Shown here in pieces: positions 42,415 through 51,660 of a stretch of DNA of 64,000 bases. Source of the DNA: Candidatus Manganitrophus morganii (GTDB taxonomy: Bacteria; Nitrospirota; Nitrospiria; SBBL01; Manganitrophaceae); contig JAJHOH010000001.1 of assembly GCA_021651055.1 (NCBI GenBank), positions 3,038,001 to 3,102,000 of the forward strand. The letters are read 5' to 3'. The notes under the pieces are model-generated. The model saw only the letters and a program-made list of their open reading frames with translations, was not told the DNA's origin and did no database searches. The position numbers and the translations under genes were made by a program. Every line of letters begins with the position of its first letter. Within the stretch, counting starts at the first letter, position 1.

Positions 42415-42903
42415 TTAGAAGAGACCGGCCGGTGCGTGGCTGGAACTCGCCATGAAGAAGAGCATTGGGATCGACAGCATTGTGTTGGTGCGCGACGCGA
42501 GGAAGGCGATCCGGGCCGCTTTGGTCTTCTCTTCCGCCGTCGCCTGAACGATGCCGAGCACCTTCTGCTGGTTCGGCCAGATGATCACCCAGACGTTAAA
42601 GAGCATGATCGTGCCGAGCCAGGCGCCCATTCCAATGACGGCGGCCGCTCCTTGGAGGAGGAACGCTTCGAAGAGAATGCCCCGGACCATCAGGATCAAT
42701 GCGCCGAAGATCCAGGTAAAGGCGGCCGCCCAGCGGAACCACCAGAGGGCGCGCGGAACCAGGTGCTTGGAAACATCGGCCTTTCCCTCGGGACTGGCCG
42801 CTTTCATGAACGCGCCTTGGATGAAGTTGAAGTAGTAGAGGAGGCCGATCCACATAATCCCGGCCAGAAAGTGCCCCCATCTAAAAATGAGCTCAATGGT
42901 CAT
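42415..42903 (-). CDS. PuuD-like four-span membrane protein (copy 2)
   Basis: This 162-residue protein contains RWGHFLAGIMWIGLLYYFNF and LFNVWVIIWPNQQKV, matching the previous gene. It is the same urate hydroxylase-like membrane domain without a cytochrome domain. The ATG follows AGGAAGGAAAAACC on the minus strand. Histidines in the first span and WP motifs suggest heme or cofactor contact, but this is inference. Co-directional with the small peptide gene and copy 1. Confidence 0.72.
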   Translation of the reverse strand: MTIELIFRWGHFLAGIMWIGLLYYFNFIQGAFMKAASPEGKADVSKHLVPRALWWFRWAAAFTWIFGALILMVRGILFEAFLLQGAAAVIGMGAWLGTIMLFNVWVIIWPNQQKVLGIVQATAEEKTKAARIAFLASRTNTMLSIPMLFFMASSSHAPAGLF

Positions 42904-42952
42904 GGTTTTTCCTTCCTAGTTAGTAGAGAGGTATTTTGCCGATCGACAGGGG

Positions 42953-43045
42953 TTATGCCAATGCCCTGACAACGAAAAAGAGAATGAGCGTCAACACAAA
43001 ACCGGCCGTCACTGTGCCACCAATCGTATCAAGCGGATTTTTCAT
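42953..43045 (-). CDS. 30-residue single-span membrane peptide
   Basis: On the minus strand an ATG at 43045 opens a 30-codon frame ending at 42953: MKNPLDTIGG, then a hydrophobic span TAGFVLTLILFFVVRALA. A very good ribosome site (AAGGAGAGAAG) stands just before the ATG. It resembles small subunits that accompany membrane heme proteins. It lies 49 bases upstream of the PuuD-like copy 2 and may be co-transcribed. Confidence 0.6.
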   Translation of the reverse strand: MKNPLDTIGGTVTAGFVLTLILFFVVRALA

Positions 43046-43329
43046 ATCTTCTCTCCTTGGTCAAGGAATCACGATGAGACTGAGATGTAAAGCTGCACGT
43101 CCTTCCGAGCGATGCGGGCAGGCTGTCTCAACCGTTTTGTAATGAATAGGGATGAACTAGAGGTGAGGATACACAACCGGGGGATTGTTCGTCAATATAA
43201 AAATATGGAGAGGCGAGTGATATTGCGGAGTTCGGATTTAAGAGGGCGGCGTGTAAAGATGAAGAGAAGGTCCTGTTTCCCCGTCTTTGCCACGCCGCTC
43301 TCCGCATTCCATCCTCTGAAAGATCCTTC

Positions 43330-43959
43330 TCAGGCGGCTTTCCGCAGGGAAGTCCGGTACTGAGCGAGGGGATAACGGTTCAACATTTGAGCGGCGAAGT
43401 TCCAGCTCATGTTCGGGAGAAAGCCCTCTTCGACATAGCTTTTCACCGAGGCGCCGTAGTCGATGTAGTAGGCATGTTCGTACATGTCCAGGATCATCAA
43501 CGGGATGATGTTCCACGCGCCGATGGAGTGGTTGTCGGTCAAGACATTAAAAATCCGGCCGCTGTCGAGATCGAAACCGCAGATCGACCAGCCCCGCGCC
43601 GAGAGGCCGCACGCTTTGAACTCTTGCTTCCAGTTGTCGTAGGAGCCGAAGTCCTCTGAGAGCATCTGTTTGAGAATGTCGGGCGGATCGCTCCTGCCGG
43701 AGAGGCATTGCCAGAAGGCCTCATGGAGCTTGATCGAGTTGTGGCAGTAGAGCCGCTCGACGAGCAACTCGCGCGTCTGACTGTAGTTGGGATTCGCCTT
43801 CTGTTTGTCGGCTTCTTTCAATTTGTTCTGGATCTCGTTGAATTTGGTGATGTAGCCTTTGTACTTTACATCGAAATGATCGTCGATCTGCCGGTCCGTA
43901 AGTCCCGGCACCGGCCTCGGCTTAAGGTCCTCTTTGAATTTGGCCTGGAATTCAATCAT
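43330..43959 (-). CDS. Superoxide dismutase, divergent Fe/Mn type
   Basis: This 209-residue enzyme keeps the expected metal ligands at His28 (DDHFD), His79 (KLHEAFW), Asp158 and His162 (LDMYEHAYYIDYG), plus the gateway Tyr at residue 36. Departures from the canonical family: the second-sphere HHxKHH stretch is absent (HFDVKYKGY instead), and the Trp in the DVWEH-type motif is Tyr. Likely still a metal-dependent dismutase. ATG after GGAGGAAGCGC. Confidence 0.85.
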   Translation of the reverse strand: MIEFQAKFKEDLKPRPVPGLTDRQIDDHFDVKYKGYITKFNEIQNKLKEADKQKANPNYSQTRELLVERLYCHNSIKLHEAFWQCLSGRSDPPDILKQMLSEDFGSYDNWKQEFKACGLSARGWSICGFDLDSGRIFNVLTDNHSIGAWNIIPLMILDMYEHAYYIDYGASVKSYVEEGFLPNMSWNFAAQMLNRYPLAQYRTSLRKAA

Positions 43960-44122
43960 CGCGCTTCCTCCAGTTGGTTTTTAACGGAGAAAATTTGCAA
44001 GATCAAGACCGCGACCTTAGCCGCACGATGAGGAGATCGTTCGGTTCTAGTGACAGTTTTTATCTGATCTTGTGTGCACTTCTTTTACAAGCCGCGGGAC
44101 GAAATCGGGGTCGGCAGAGAGG

Positions 44123-44881
44123 CTAAGACACGAGACCGATGCGATGAAGAAACGCCGTGATCATGTCGAAGAGGTAATCTTTTTGTTGGCTGAGGCGATG
44201 ATCCCCCCCGCCGATGAGGACCAGATCGAGCGGGCGGGCCGCGGCGCGGCGGAGAAAGTCGAAGCTTCCTTCCGGGGGAACGGTCGCATCGGCCGTCCCA
44301 TGAAGAATCAGCGTCGGGGTCAGATAGGTGGGAAGAATTTTCTCAATGTCGTACCCCTTCGCGTCTTCGATCATCTCGCGTCCGACCGTTACATCGATCC
44401 ACTCGTTTTTGATCCGCATCTCCCCCTCTTGGTTCAGGCGCCGGAGTCCCCCCTCTCCCAGATCGCGCAGCCGGTTCTGGTAGAAAGAGAAAGAGGGGGC
44501 GATCAGGACGGCGGCGGCGATCCGGTTCGGGTTCCAGGCCGCGGTCCAGACCGCGAGTTGCCCTCCCATCGAGGAGCCGATCAGAACGATTTTCCGGAAG
44601 GGAGCGGCGGGGCCGGCGAGGATGGCGGAGAGGTCCTCCAGCCCGCGGGTGAGGGTCAACTCCCGGATCGTTCCGCTCGAGTCGCCGTGTCCCCGCAGAT
44701 CGAAAGTCAAGTAGGCCATCCCCCGCTCGACCGCGCGATCCCGGAAATAAATCGCCTTCTCTCCCCCTTGGTGCGAGGCGAACCCGTGGATGTAGACGAA
44801 GAGAATCTCGGCCGGCCGGGAGGGGGGGAGGGTCAGCGTGTAATCGAGGTGATCATGATTTGAAAGTGTCAGTCGCGCCAT
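44123..44881 (-). CDS. Alpha/beta hydrolase, serine type
   Basis: This 252-residue protein (start MARLTLSN at 44881, chosen over a longer frame that opens at 44926) has the catalytic nucleophile in GSSMGG, an oxyanion HG in VYIHGFASHQGG, an Asp in LILHGTADATVPP and a His in GGGDHRLS. This matches the serine-aminopeptidase/BEM46-like hydrolase class. No lipase lid is apparent. Substrate unknown. Confidence 0.8.
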   Translation of the reverse strand: MARLTLSNHDHLDYTLTLPPSRPAEILFVYIHGFASHQGGEKAIYFRDRAVERGMAYLTFDLRGHGDSSGTIRELTLTRGLEDLSAILAGPAAPFRKIVLIGSSMGGQLAVWTAAWNPNRIAAAVLIAPSFSFYQNRLRDLGEGGLRRLNQEGEMRIKNEWIDVTVGREMIEDAKGYDIEKILPTYLTPTLILHGTADATVPPEGSFDFLRRAAARPLDLVLIGGGDHRLSQQKDYLFDMITAFLHRIGLVS

Positions 44882-45011
44882 ATCGGATCGATTCAATTCG
44901 AGATCAACAAGCAACCTTGGCATCATATGAGAAGGGAGCGGCCGAGGTCAATGACAATTCCCTCCTTGAAGAATCGACACGTTGCCATTACAATGAAAAG
45001 ACGCTCATTTT

Positions 45012-46250
45012 ATTGAAAGGAAAATCGCCATCGAAACGAAGCCTTCCGACCTCTCCCGTCTCAAGATCGATTGGAAAAATACCGGAGCCGGATCGGCCCC
45101 CCGTCGAAGCCGTAAAGGGCTCTGGATTGTTCTCTTGCTGATCACGGCGATGGGGGTTGTGATCGGGCTTCGCGCCTTCAGCGGCGCGGCGAAATCGGTT
45201 GAAGTGGCGACCGTCTCCTCCCTCGATCCGTCTCAGTCGGTTCCGTTCCTCAACGCCAGTGGTTACGTGGTCGCCCAGCGGCGCGCCGCGGTCGCCTCCA
45301 AGGGGACCGGCCGGCTGGTCGAATTGCGGGTGCGCGAAGGGGACTTGGTCAAAAAAGGAGAACTCATCGGCCGGCTGGAGAGCGACGACATGGAAGCGGC
45401 CTTGGCCCGCGCCAGGGCGAATCTCAACGTCGCCCGCTCGGCGTATGATCAGGCGAAAGCGGCGCTCGACAACGCGACCTCCGATTACGAACGGAAGAAA
45501 AGTCTGCTGGAGGAGGGGCTTGTTCCTCGGGCCGATTTCGACGCAGCGGAGGCGCAATACCGCGGGTCGAAGGCGGCGCTCGCCTCGGCCGCGGCGGGGG
45601 TGAAAGCGGCCGAGGCAGCGGTCCGTTCCGCCGAAGTCGAGGTGGAGAATACCGTCATCCGAGCGCCGTTCGACGGGACGGTCCTGACGAAGAACGCCGA
45701 GGTCGGGGAAGTCGTCGCCCCCTTCGGCACATCGACGCAGGTGAAGGCGGCGGTGGTGACGATGGCCGACATGTCGTCGCTTCAGGTGGAGGCCGACGTC
45801 TCCGAATCGAATATCGAAAAGGTCCGGGTCGGCCAAGCGGCCGAAATCGCCCTCGACGCCTATCCGGAAACGAAATACGAGGGGGTCGTTCAGACAATCG
45901 TCCCGACCGCCGACCGGGCCAAGGCGACGGTTTTGACCAAGATTCGTTTTCTCAACCTCGACGACCGGGTCCTTCCCGAGATGAGCGCCAAGGTCGCCTT
46001 CCTCTCCGAGCCTAAGGCCGATCAAGGAGGCGCGCCGATTGTCACGGTGAACCCCAGTGCGATCGTCACCCGGGAAGATCAAAAAGTGGCCTTTCGCATC
46101 AAGGAAGACCAGGTAGAGATGGTTCCGGTGGAGACAGGCGGCTCGGTCGGAAGCCAGGTCGAGGTCAAACAAGGGCTGAAGCCGGGCGACCGGGTGGTGC
46201 TCAATCCTCCTGAGAATCTGGCGGCTGGAGATCGGGTTCAGATTCAATAA
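45012..46250 (+). CDS. HlyD/MacA-type periplasmic adaptor, non-ATG start
   Basis: The frame is open from just after a TGA at 44994-44996. The first in-frame AUG-like codons are ATT at 45012, ATC at 45024 and ATC at 45030; no ATG, GTG, TTG or CTG occurs until TTG at 45135, which would remove most of the membrane anchor. A natural N-terminus begins near ATC 45030 (ETKPSDLSRLKIDW) and has a basic RRSRKG stretch before the span LWIVLLLITAMGVVIGL. The lipoyl/coiled-coil hairpin and barrel follow (YVVAQRRAAVASKG, GTVLTKNAEVGEVV). About 400 residues. It is the first gene of a MacAB-like exporter; the exact start is uncertain. Confidence 0.75.
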   Translation: MERKIAIETKPSDLSRLKIDWKNTGAGSAPRRSRKGLWIVLLLITAMGVVIGLRAFSGAAKSVEVATVSSLDPSQSVPFLNASGYVVAQRRAAVASKGTGRLVELRVREGDLVKKGELIGRLESDDMEAALARARANLNVARSAYDQAKAALDNATSDYERKKSLLEEGLVPRADFDAAEAQYRGSKAALASAAAGVKAAEAAVRSAEVEVENTVIRAPFDGTVLTKNAEVGEVVAPFGTSTQVKAAVVTMADMSSLQVEADVSESNIEKVRVGQAAEIALDAYPETKYEGVVQTIVPTADRAKATVLTKIRFLNLDDRVLPEMSAKVAFLSEPKADQGGAPIVTVNPSAIVTREDQKVAFRIKEDQVEMVPVETGGSVGSQVEVKQGLKPGDRVVLNPPENLAAGDRVQIQ

Positions 46251-46272
46251 ATTGTTTCCTGAAGCAAAGTAG

Positions 46273-46292
46273 GGGCGACGCATGCGTCGCCC
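46273..46292. terminator. Palindrome after the adaptor gene (TAGGGGCG family)
   Basis: A 20-base perfect palindrome (arms GGGCGACGCA and TGCGTCGCCC) preceded by TAG, so the stretch reads TAGGGGCGACG. It lies 23 bases after the adaptor stop and before the ATPase gene; it may be a partial terminator or an mRNA-stabilising hairpin. Confidence 0.5.
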
Positions 46293-46315
46293 TTTACAAT
46301 TAGAAAGGCAACGTT

Positions 46316-46990
46316 TTGGCAGACCCTCTCATCGAACTAATCGACGTTTTCAAGTCGTATCGCCGGGACACGCTGGAGATTCCGGTACTCCAAAACATCT
46401 CGATGACGGTGCCGGAGGGAGAGTTCCTTGCGCTGATGGGGCCGTCGGGCTCCGGAAAAACGACCCTGCTGAATCTGATCGCCGGAATCGATCGGCCGAC
46501 GCGCGGCCTCCTTCGTGTGGCCGGGACCGAGCTCGGCCGGTTGACCGAATCGGAATTGGCCCGGTGGCGGTCGCGGACGATCGGTTTTATCTTCCAGTTC
46601 TACAACCTCCTGCCGGTCCTCACGGCGCTGGAAAACGTCGAGCTCCCTCTTCTTCTGACCCCGCTTGCGAAGCAGGAGCGGCGGGAGCATGCCGCCGTGG
46701 CGCTGGAGCTGGTCGGCCTGGCCGACCGGATTCATCACTATCCCAAGCAGCTCTCCGGCGGTCAGGAGCAGCGGGTAGCGATTGCTCGGGCGATCGTGAC
46801 CGATCCGCCGTTGTTGGTCGCCGACGAGCCGACGGGCGATCTCGATCGGATCTCCGCCGAAGAGATCATGAACCTTCTCGGCCGGCTGAATGCGGAATAC
46901 GGAAAGACGATCGTCATGGTGACCCATGATCCCCGCGCGGCCGAACGTGCGAAGGCGGTGCGAAATTTAGACAAGGGGTCCTTCGCCTGA
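46316..46990 (+). CDS. ABC exporter ATPase, MacB/LolD type
   Basis: This 224-residue ATPase starts with TTG at 46316 ([17 protein letters not shown]). Walker A GPSGSGKT at residues 42-49, signature [12 protein letters not shown], and Walker [11 protein letters not shown]. The LolD/MacB subfamily works with FtsX-type permeases. Its stop overlaps the next permease ATG (TGATGG), and the adaptor gene lies just upstream. Confidence 0.92.
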   Translation: MADPLIELIDVFKSYRRDTLEIPVLQNISMTVPEGEFLALMGPSGSGKTTLLNLIAGIDRPTRGLLRVAGTELGRLTESELARWRSRTIGFIFQFYNLLPVLTALENVELPLLLTPLAKQERREHAAVALELVGLADRIHHYPKQLSGGQEQRVAIARAIVTDPPLLVADEPTGDLDRISAEEIMNLLGRLNAEYGKTIVMVTHDPRAAERAKAVRNLDKGSFA

Positions 46991-48162
46991 TGGAATTATT
47001 CCGCCTCATCTTGAAAAACACCCTGCGCCATCCGCTCCGGTCGATTTTGACCGTCTTCGGAATCGCCATCGCCATCAGCGCCTTCGGCTTGATCCGGACG
47101 GTGATCGGCGCCTGGTACTCCGGGGTCGATGCCTCGGCGCCGAACCGGCTGATCACCCGCAATGCCGTTTCGCTCGGGTTTTCGTTGCCGCTCTCTTATC
47201 GGGAGGCGATCCGGGGAATCCCCGGGGTGGCCGACGTGTCGTACGCCAGCTGGTTCGGCGGGATTTACATCGACGAGAAACATTCGCAGTTTCCCCAGTT
47301 TGCCGTCGATGCGACCACCTGGTACGAAATTTACCCCGAGTTCCAGCTCCCCCCCGAGCAGGAGGCGGTGTTCAAGCAGCAGCGGAACGCCGCGGTGGCG
47401 GGGCGGAAGCTGGCGGAGCGCTTCAGCTGGAAGGTCGGCGATACGATCCAGATGCGCGGGATGATCTTTCCGGGAGAGTGGGAGTTTGTCATCCGGGGGA
47501 TCTACACCGGGGAGCGGAAGTCGACCGATGAGACGCAGTTTCACTTCCACTACCAATATCTCGACGAGAAGCTCCGCCAGACGGCGCCGTTTCAGGCGGG
47601 GAATGTCGGCTGGTATGTCGTGAAAGTTCAGAACCCGAAGCAGGCGGCGGAGGTGGCGGAGGCGATCGACCGGCGGTTCAAGAATTCGCTCGCGGAAACG
47701 CTCACCGAAACGGAGCGGGCCTTCGTCCTCGGCTTCATTTCGATGAGCGAGACGATTTTAGTGGCGCTTCGGATCATTTCGATGGTGATCATCGGGGTGA
47801 TTCTTTTGGTCCTCTCGAACACCATGGCGATGACGGCGCGCGAGCGTCTCTCGGAGTATGCGGTCCTCAAGACCCTCGGCTTCGGGGCGCGGCATCTGAT
47901 TGTTCTCATCATCGGAGAGTCGCTCCTCATCGCCCTGACGGGCGGTCTTTTGGGAATACTGATCACCTATCCTGCGGCGAACGGTTTCGAGCGGGCGATG
48001 GGGGATGCGATGGGGGCGATCTTCCCGGCGTTCGATGTGGCGACGAGCACACAAATCATCTGCGCCCTGATGGCGGTCATCGTCGGCCTCGCCGCCAGCG
48101 CCTTTCCCACCTGGCGGGCGGTGCAGGTGCGGATTGTGGATGGGTTGCGGCGGGTGGGATGA
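46990..48162 (+). CDS. FtsX-type ABC permease 1
   Basis: This 390-residue permease has the N-terminal span (about 15-40), a large periplasmic MacB-PCD domain and three C-terminal spans (about 250-275, 300-325, 345-370). It begins [20 protein letters not shown], typical of MacB/FtsX permeases. Overlaps both neighbours by a few bases, so the exporter genes are tightly coupled. Confidence 0.92.
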   Translation: MELFRLILKNTLRHPLRSILTVFGIAIAISAFGLIRTVIGAWYSGVDASAPNRLITRNAVSLGFSLPLSYREAIRGIPGVADVSYASWFGGIYIDEKHSQFPQFAVDATTWYEIYPEFQLPPEQEAVFKQQRNAAVAGRKLAERFSWKVGDTIQMRGMIFPGEWEFVIRGIYTGERKSTDETQFHFHYQYLDEKLRQTAPFQAGNVGWYVVKVQNPKQAAEVAEAIDRRFKNSLAETLTETERAFVLGFISMSETILVALRIISMVIIGVILLVLSNTMAMTARERLSEYAVLKTLGFGARHLIVLIIGESLLIALTGGLLGILITYPAANGFERAMGDAMGAIFPAFDVATSTQIICALMAVIVGLAASAFPTWRAVQVRIVDGLRRVG

Positions 48163-49325
48163 TTATTCCTCTCAACTACAGTTTTCGTAATCTCTGGACG
48201 CGGCGGCTGACGACCTTCCTGACGGCGGGAGGAATTGCGCTGGTGATCTTCGTTTTCTCGGCGGTGTTGATGCTGGCGAACGGGCTGGAGAAGACACTCG
48301 TGGGGACCGGGTCGGATAAAAACGCCATCATCGTCCGCCAAGGGGCCGAATCGGAATTCATGAGCATGCTCGATCGGAATGCGGTCAACATCGTCAAGAG
48401 CCAACCGGAGATCGCCGTCGGTCCGGAGGGGAATCGCCTGGCGGCCTCCGAAGTCGTTGTTCTGATCAATCTCCCCAAGCGGGGGAGCAGCAATCCGTCC
48501 CACGTCCAGATCCGGGGGGTGGCCCCCGAGTCGCTCACGATGCGTCCGCAGGTGAAAGTGGTGGAGGGTCGCCGCTGGCGGCCGGGGCTCTCAGAGGTGA
48601 TCGTCGGGCGCCCCGTCGCGGAGGGCTTTCAGGGGGCCGGGCTGGGGGAGACGATCCGGTTCGGCATGCGGGACTGGACCGTCGTCGGTGTATTCGATGC
48701 GGAGGGGGCGGGGTTTGAATCGGAGATCTGGGTCGATGCCGAGCAGCTGGTTCAGGCCTTCCGCCGGCCGGTCTTCTCATCGATCACCGCGCAGCTCTCA
48801 AGCGCCGGTGATTTTTCCTCCCTCAAATCGCGCCTGGAGTCCGACCCCCGGCTGACGGTAGAGGTGGCGCGGGAGAAGCAATATTACGCCGAGCAGTCGG
48901 AGATGATGGCGACCTTTATCCGGGTGCTGGGGCTCTTCGTCACCGTGATCTTCAGCCTGGGGGCGATGATCGGGGCGATGATCACGATGTACGCCTCGGT
49001 CGCCAACCGGACGACCGAGATCGGGACGATGCGGGCCCTCGGTTTTCCCCGGCGGAGCATTCTCGGCGCTTTTCTTTTTGAATCGCTCCTGCTTGCTTCG
49101 ATCGGCGGGGGGCTCGGGATCCTCCTCGCCTCGTTCCTCCAGTTCGTCACCGTCTCAACGACCAACTTCGCCACCTTTTCCGAGCTGGCTTTCCGCTTTA
49201 TTCTCTCGCCGGCGATTGTCGTCCAGTCGCTTACCTTTGCGCTCGCGATGGGCTTCCTCGGCGGCTTCCTCCCGGCGGTCCGCGCCTCCAGACAAAAAAT
49301 CGTCGAAGCCTTCCGGGCTTCCTGA
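48159..49325 (+). CDS. FtsX-type ABC permease 2
   Basis: This 388-residue permease has the same fold as the upstream one: FRNLWTRRLTTFLTAGGIAL N-terminus, a MacB-PCD domain, and four predicted spans with a C-terminal LGGFLPAVRASRQ. The two permeases differ in sequence, so the transporter is probably a heterodimer with the single ATPase and the adaptor. ATGA overlap with permease 1. Confidence 0.92.
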   Translation: MIIPLNYSFRNLWTRRLTTFLTAGGIALVIFVFSAVLMLANGLEKTLVGTGSDKNAIIVRQGAESEFMSMLDRNAVNIVKSQPEIAVGPEGNRLAASEVVVLINLPKRGSSNPSHVQIRGVAPESLTMRPQVKVVEGRRWRPGLSEVIVGRPVAEGFQGAGLGETIRFGMRDWTVVGVFDAEGAGFESEIWVDAEQLVQAFRRPVFSSITAQLSSAGDFSSLKSRLESDPRLTVEVAREKQYYAEQSEMMATFIRVLGLFVTVIFSLGAMIGAMITMYASVANRTTEIGTMRALGFPRRSILGAFLFESLLLASIGGGLGILLASFLQFVTVSTTNFATFSELAFRFILSPAIVVQSLTFALAMGFLGGFLPAVRASRQKIVEAFRAS

Positions 49326-49380
49326 CGATCCAAACCGCGTTGTTGAGAACAAGACGAAAGTGAGGTATCATAATCGCGGC

Positions 49381-50754
49381 ATGAAAACATTCGATGTCAT
49401 GGTGATCGGGGCCGGAAGCGCGGGGCGGTATGGGGCCAAGGCGGCGGCGAAGCTGGGGGCGAAGGTCGGTCTGGTCGAGACCGGTCCCTTCGGCGGGCTC
49501 TGCATCCTCAAGGGATGTATGCCGACGAAAGCTTACCTCCGCTCTTCGGAATTGATCGGATTGCTTAAGAAAGCGCCCGAGGTGGGGATCTATCCGGGGA
49601 AACATGTCGGCATCCGTTTCGATCAGATCAAACAGCGCAAAGATAAATTGATCGCCGAGATGGCCGACGATGCGTACCAGGGGGTCCTCCGGCATCCGAA
49701 TATCACCCTGCTTTCGGGGCGGGCGCGGTTTCTCTCCGGGAAAGAGGTTCAGGTCGGCGAGGAGTCGTACGCCGCCGAGCGGTTCCTCATCGCCACCGGA
49801 TCGCGGGCGATGATCCCGCCGATTCCCGGCCTGGAAGAGGCCGGCTACATCACGAGCGATGAGGCGCTGGAGATGGAATCGCTTCCGGAGTCGATGGTGA
49901 TCATCGGCGGTGGGGTCGAGGGGACCGAGTTCGGTCAGTTCTTCGCCCGGATGGGGGTGAAGGTGACCCTGCTGCAGCGGAGCGAGCGAATCTTAAGCCA
50001 CGAAGACGAAGATGTCAGCGAGGCGCTTGCCGAGATTCTGCGGAACGACGGCATCGACCTCCGGACCGGGGTCCGAGAGGTCGTCATCGAAAGAGATCCG
50101 CAGGGCGAGTGGATCTGTTTTGAAGAGAAAGAACGGGTTCAGAGGGTCGCGGCCGAGGTGATCATGATCGCGACCGGACGAACCGGGAATATCGACGGGC
50201 TCCATCTTGCGGCCGCCGGCGTGGAGACCCACCCGCTCGGGATCGTTGCGAACGATTTCCTTCAAACGAGCAATCCGAATATCTACGCGGCGGGGGATGT
50301 GACCGGGGGGGCCCAAATCGTCAACATGGCGACCTACGAGGGAGAGATCGCCGGGACGAACCTGGTGAAGGGGCCGGTCCAAAAGGCCGACTACCGGGTC
50401 TTTCCTCGCGCGGTCTTTTGCGATCCGGAGTTCGCGCGGGTCGGCCTCTCCGAATGCGACGCGCGGGAGCGGGGGATTGCTGTCCGTGTCGGAAAGTTTC
50501 CTTTCAGCGATCTCGGAAAAGCGATTATCACCGATCGAACGGAAGGGTTTATCAAGATCGTCGCCGATGCGCAGCGGGGAGAGATTTTGGGCGCCGCCAT
50601 TGTCGGGGCCGAAGCGTCGATTCTCATTCACCAGGCGGCGGTCGCGATGCATTTCCGGTCGACGGTGGAGGAGTATGCGAAGATCAGCCACATCCATCCG
50701 TCGCTGGCGGAGATCATGCTTTATCTGGCCGATGAGATGGTCGGAAAAGAGTAG
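49381..50754 (+). CDS. Pyridine-nucleotide-disulfide oxidoreductase (Lpd/MerA-like)
   Basis: This 458-residue FAD enzyme starts at the ATG at 49381 (MKTFDVMVIGAGSAG); the frame is open further upstream inside the permease gene. It has the FAD loop GAGSAG (10-15), redox cysteines Cys41 and Cys46 (CILKGC), the NAD motif IGGGVEGTEFG, and the C-terminal HIHPSLAE with the active-site His. This is the layout of dihydrolipoamide dehydrogenase or mercuric reductase. No lipoyl-enzyme genes are nearby, so the substrate is unknown. Confidence 0.9.
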   Translation: MKTFDVMVIGAGSAGRYGAKAAAKLGAKVGLVETGPFGGLCILKGCMPTKAYLRSSELIGLLKKAPEVGIYPGKHVGIRFDQIKQRKDKLIAEMADDAYQGVLRHPNITLLSGRARFLSGKEVQVGEESYAAERFLIATGSRAMIPPIPGLEEAGYITSDEALEMESLPESMVIIGGGVEGTEFGQFFARMGVKVTLLQRSERILSHEDEDVSEALAEILRNDGIDLRTGVREVVIERDPQGEWICFEEKERVQRVAAEVIMIATGRTGNIDGLHLAAAGVETHPLGIVANDFLQTSNPNIYAAGDVTGGAQIVNMATYEGEIAGTNLVKGPVQKADYRVFPRAVFCDPEFARVGLSECDARERGIAVRVGKFPFSDLGKAIITDRTEGFIKIVADAQRGEILGAAIVGAEASILIHQAAVAMHFRSTVEEYAKISHIHPSLAEIMLYLADEMVGKE

Positions 50755-50776
50755 GGGCGAACCTGCGTGTTCGCCC
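50752..50776. terminator. Stem-loop after the flavoprotein (TAGGGGCG family)
   Basis: GGGCGAAC (50755-50762) and GTTCGCCC (50769-50776) form an 8-base stem with a 6-base loop. The stop codon TAG is part of the TAGGGGCGA start. A plausible terminator, one of three in this window sharing that start. Confidence 0.6.
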
Positions 50777-50855
50777 GCACTTTATCGATCAGGTAAAAGA
50801 TCGTAAAATAAAAAAAGGCGCACACATCGGCGCGCCCCCTACCCTGGAAGGTCCT

Positions 50856-51611
50856 TTAATGTACCGAAGATCGCCCTGTTGAATATTCGGACAGCTCCTC
50901 GGTGATGATCGATCCGGTCGGATTGCTTCCGTCCGGGGAGGGGAATTCGGTCTTCTCGATTCCCTTTACCATGCCGACATCAGGCGCGAACCAATTGGTC
51001 GTCTTGTCGGTCATGAGAAGGACCTTCCCATTGCTGGAGAGGGTGATGAAAATCTTCATCCGTCCTTCCAATTTCAGGGAATCCTTAAACACCCCCGCCG
51101 GCACGGAGACCGTTTCGAATCCCAAAGCGACGATTTCCGCTTGGACCACCGCCACTTCTTCCGTTCCATCTTCGTCCAAATCGCGGCCGAAGGAGATCGA
51201 TTTGTCGATTTGGGAAAAAGGTTTGTTGAGGACCAGCGGGAATCGAATGACCCGATAGGGGACGAGTTGGCTTTCGAAAGGGGTCGTCGGCTGGCCGCCG
51301 AAGTAGGAGATCCCTTCTGGATCTCTGACGAAGTAGCTCTCGGCGGGTCCTTCATCGGCCTGATTGCTCTCCGTAAAGATCTTCACTTGTGCTCCCTTTT
51401 TCTGCGCGGTTCCCTTGACGGCGGCGGTGTTGATATAAGCCCCGACGCGTTGAACGTCATCCACGACCGATCCCCGGTAGCTCCAGGACATTCCCACCTC
51501 ATCCGGAAAGTAGCGCTCCACCTGGGGAATGGGCGTCTCTTCCGCCTGCGCCCAGCCGGCGCAAAAAAACAGGATTAAAAGAAAAGCGAATGTCCGCGTG
51601 ATCTGATTCAT
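50856..51611 (-). CDS. Secreted protein of unknown function
   Basis: This 251-residue protein has a signal peptide (about 1-22, FAFLLILFFCAGWAQA). The mature part is beta-rich, with DEVGMSWSYRGS near the start and a later PDVGMVKGIEKTEF. That pairing resembles uncharacterised periplasmic proteins, but no named domain is recognised. The ATG follows AAGGAGAGAGC, behind its own promoter. Its 3' end is near the flavoprotein gene. Confidence 0.7.
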   Translation of the reverse strand: MNQITRTFAFLLILFFCAGWAQAEETPIPQVERYFPDEVGMSWSYRGSVVDDVQRVGAYINTAAVKGTAQKKGAQVKIFTESNQADEGPAESYFVRDPEGISYFGGQPTTPFESQLVPYRVIRFPLVLNKPFSQIDKSISFGRDLDEDGTEEVAVVQAEIVALGFETVSVPAGVFKDSLKLEGRMKIFITLSSNGKVLLMTDKTTNWFAPDVGMVKGIEKTEFPSPDGSNPTGSIITEELSEYSTGRSSVH

Positions 51612-51631
51612 TGCTCTCTCCTTTGCTTTCT

Positions 51632-51660
51632 ATCATAGCGGGATTCGGCGACCCAGTCAA
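51632..51660 (-). promoter_or_regulatory. Sigma-70 promoter of the secreted unknown
   Basis: On the minus strand, TTGACT (51660-51655) and TATGAT (51637-51632) with a 17-base spacer, about 20 bases before the start. Confidence 0.75.

Noticed and set aside
44988-46283. Minus-strand open frame of about 430 codons across the adaptor gene
   Set aside because: It is antisense to the HlyD/MacA-type adaptor; the translation is low-complexity and Arg/Asp-rich with no domain.
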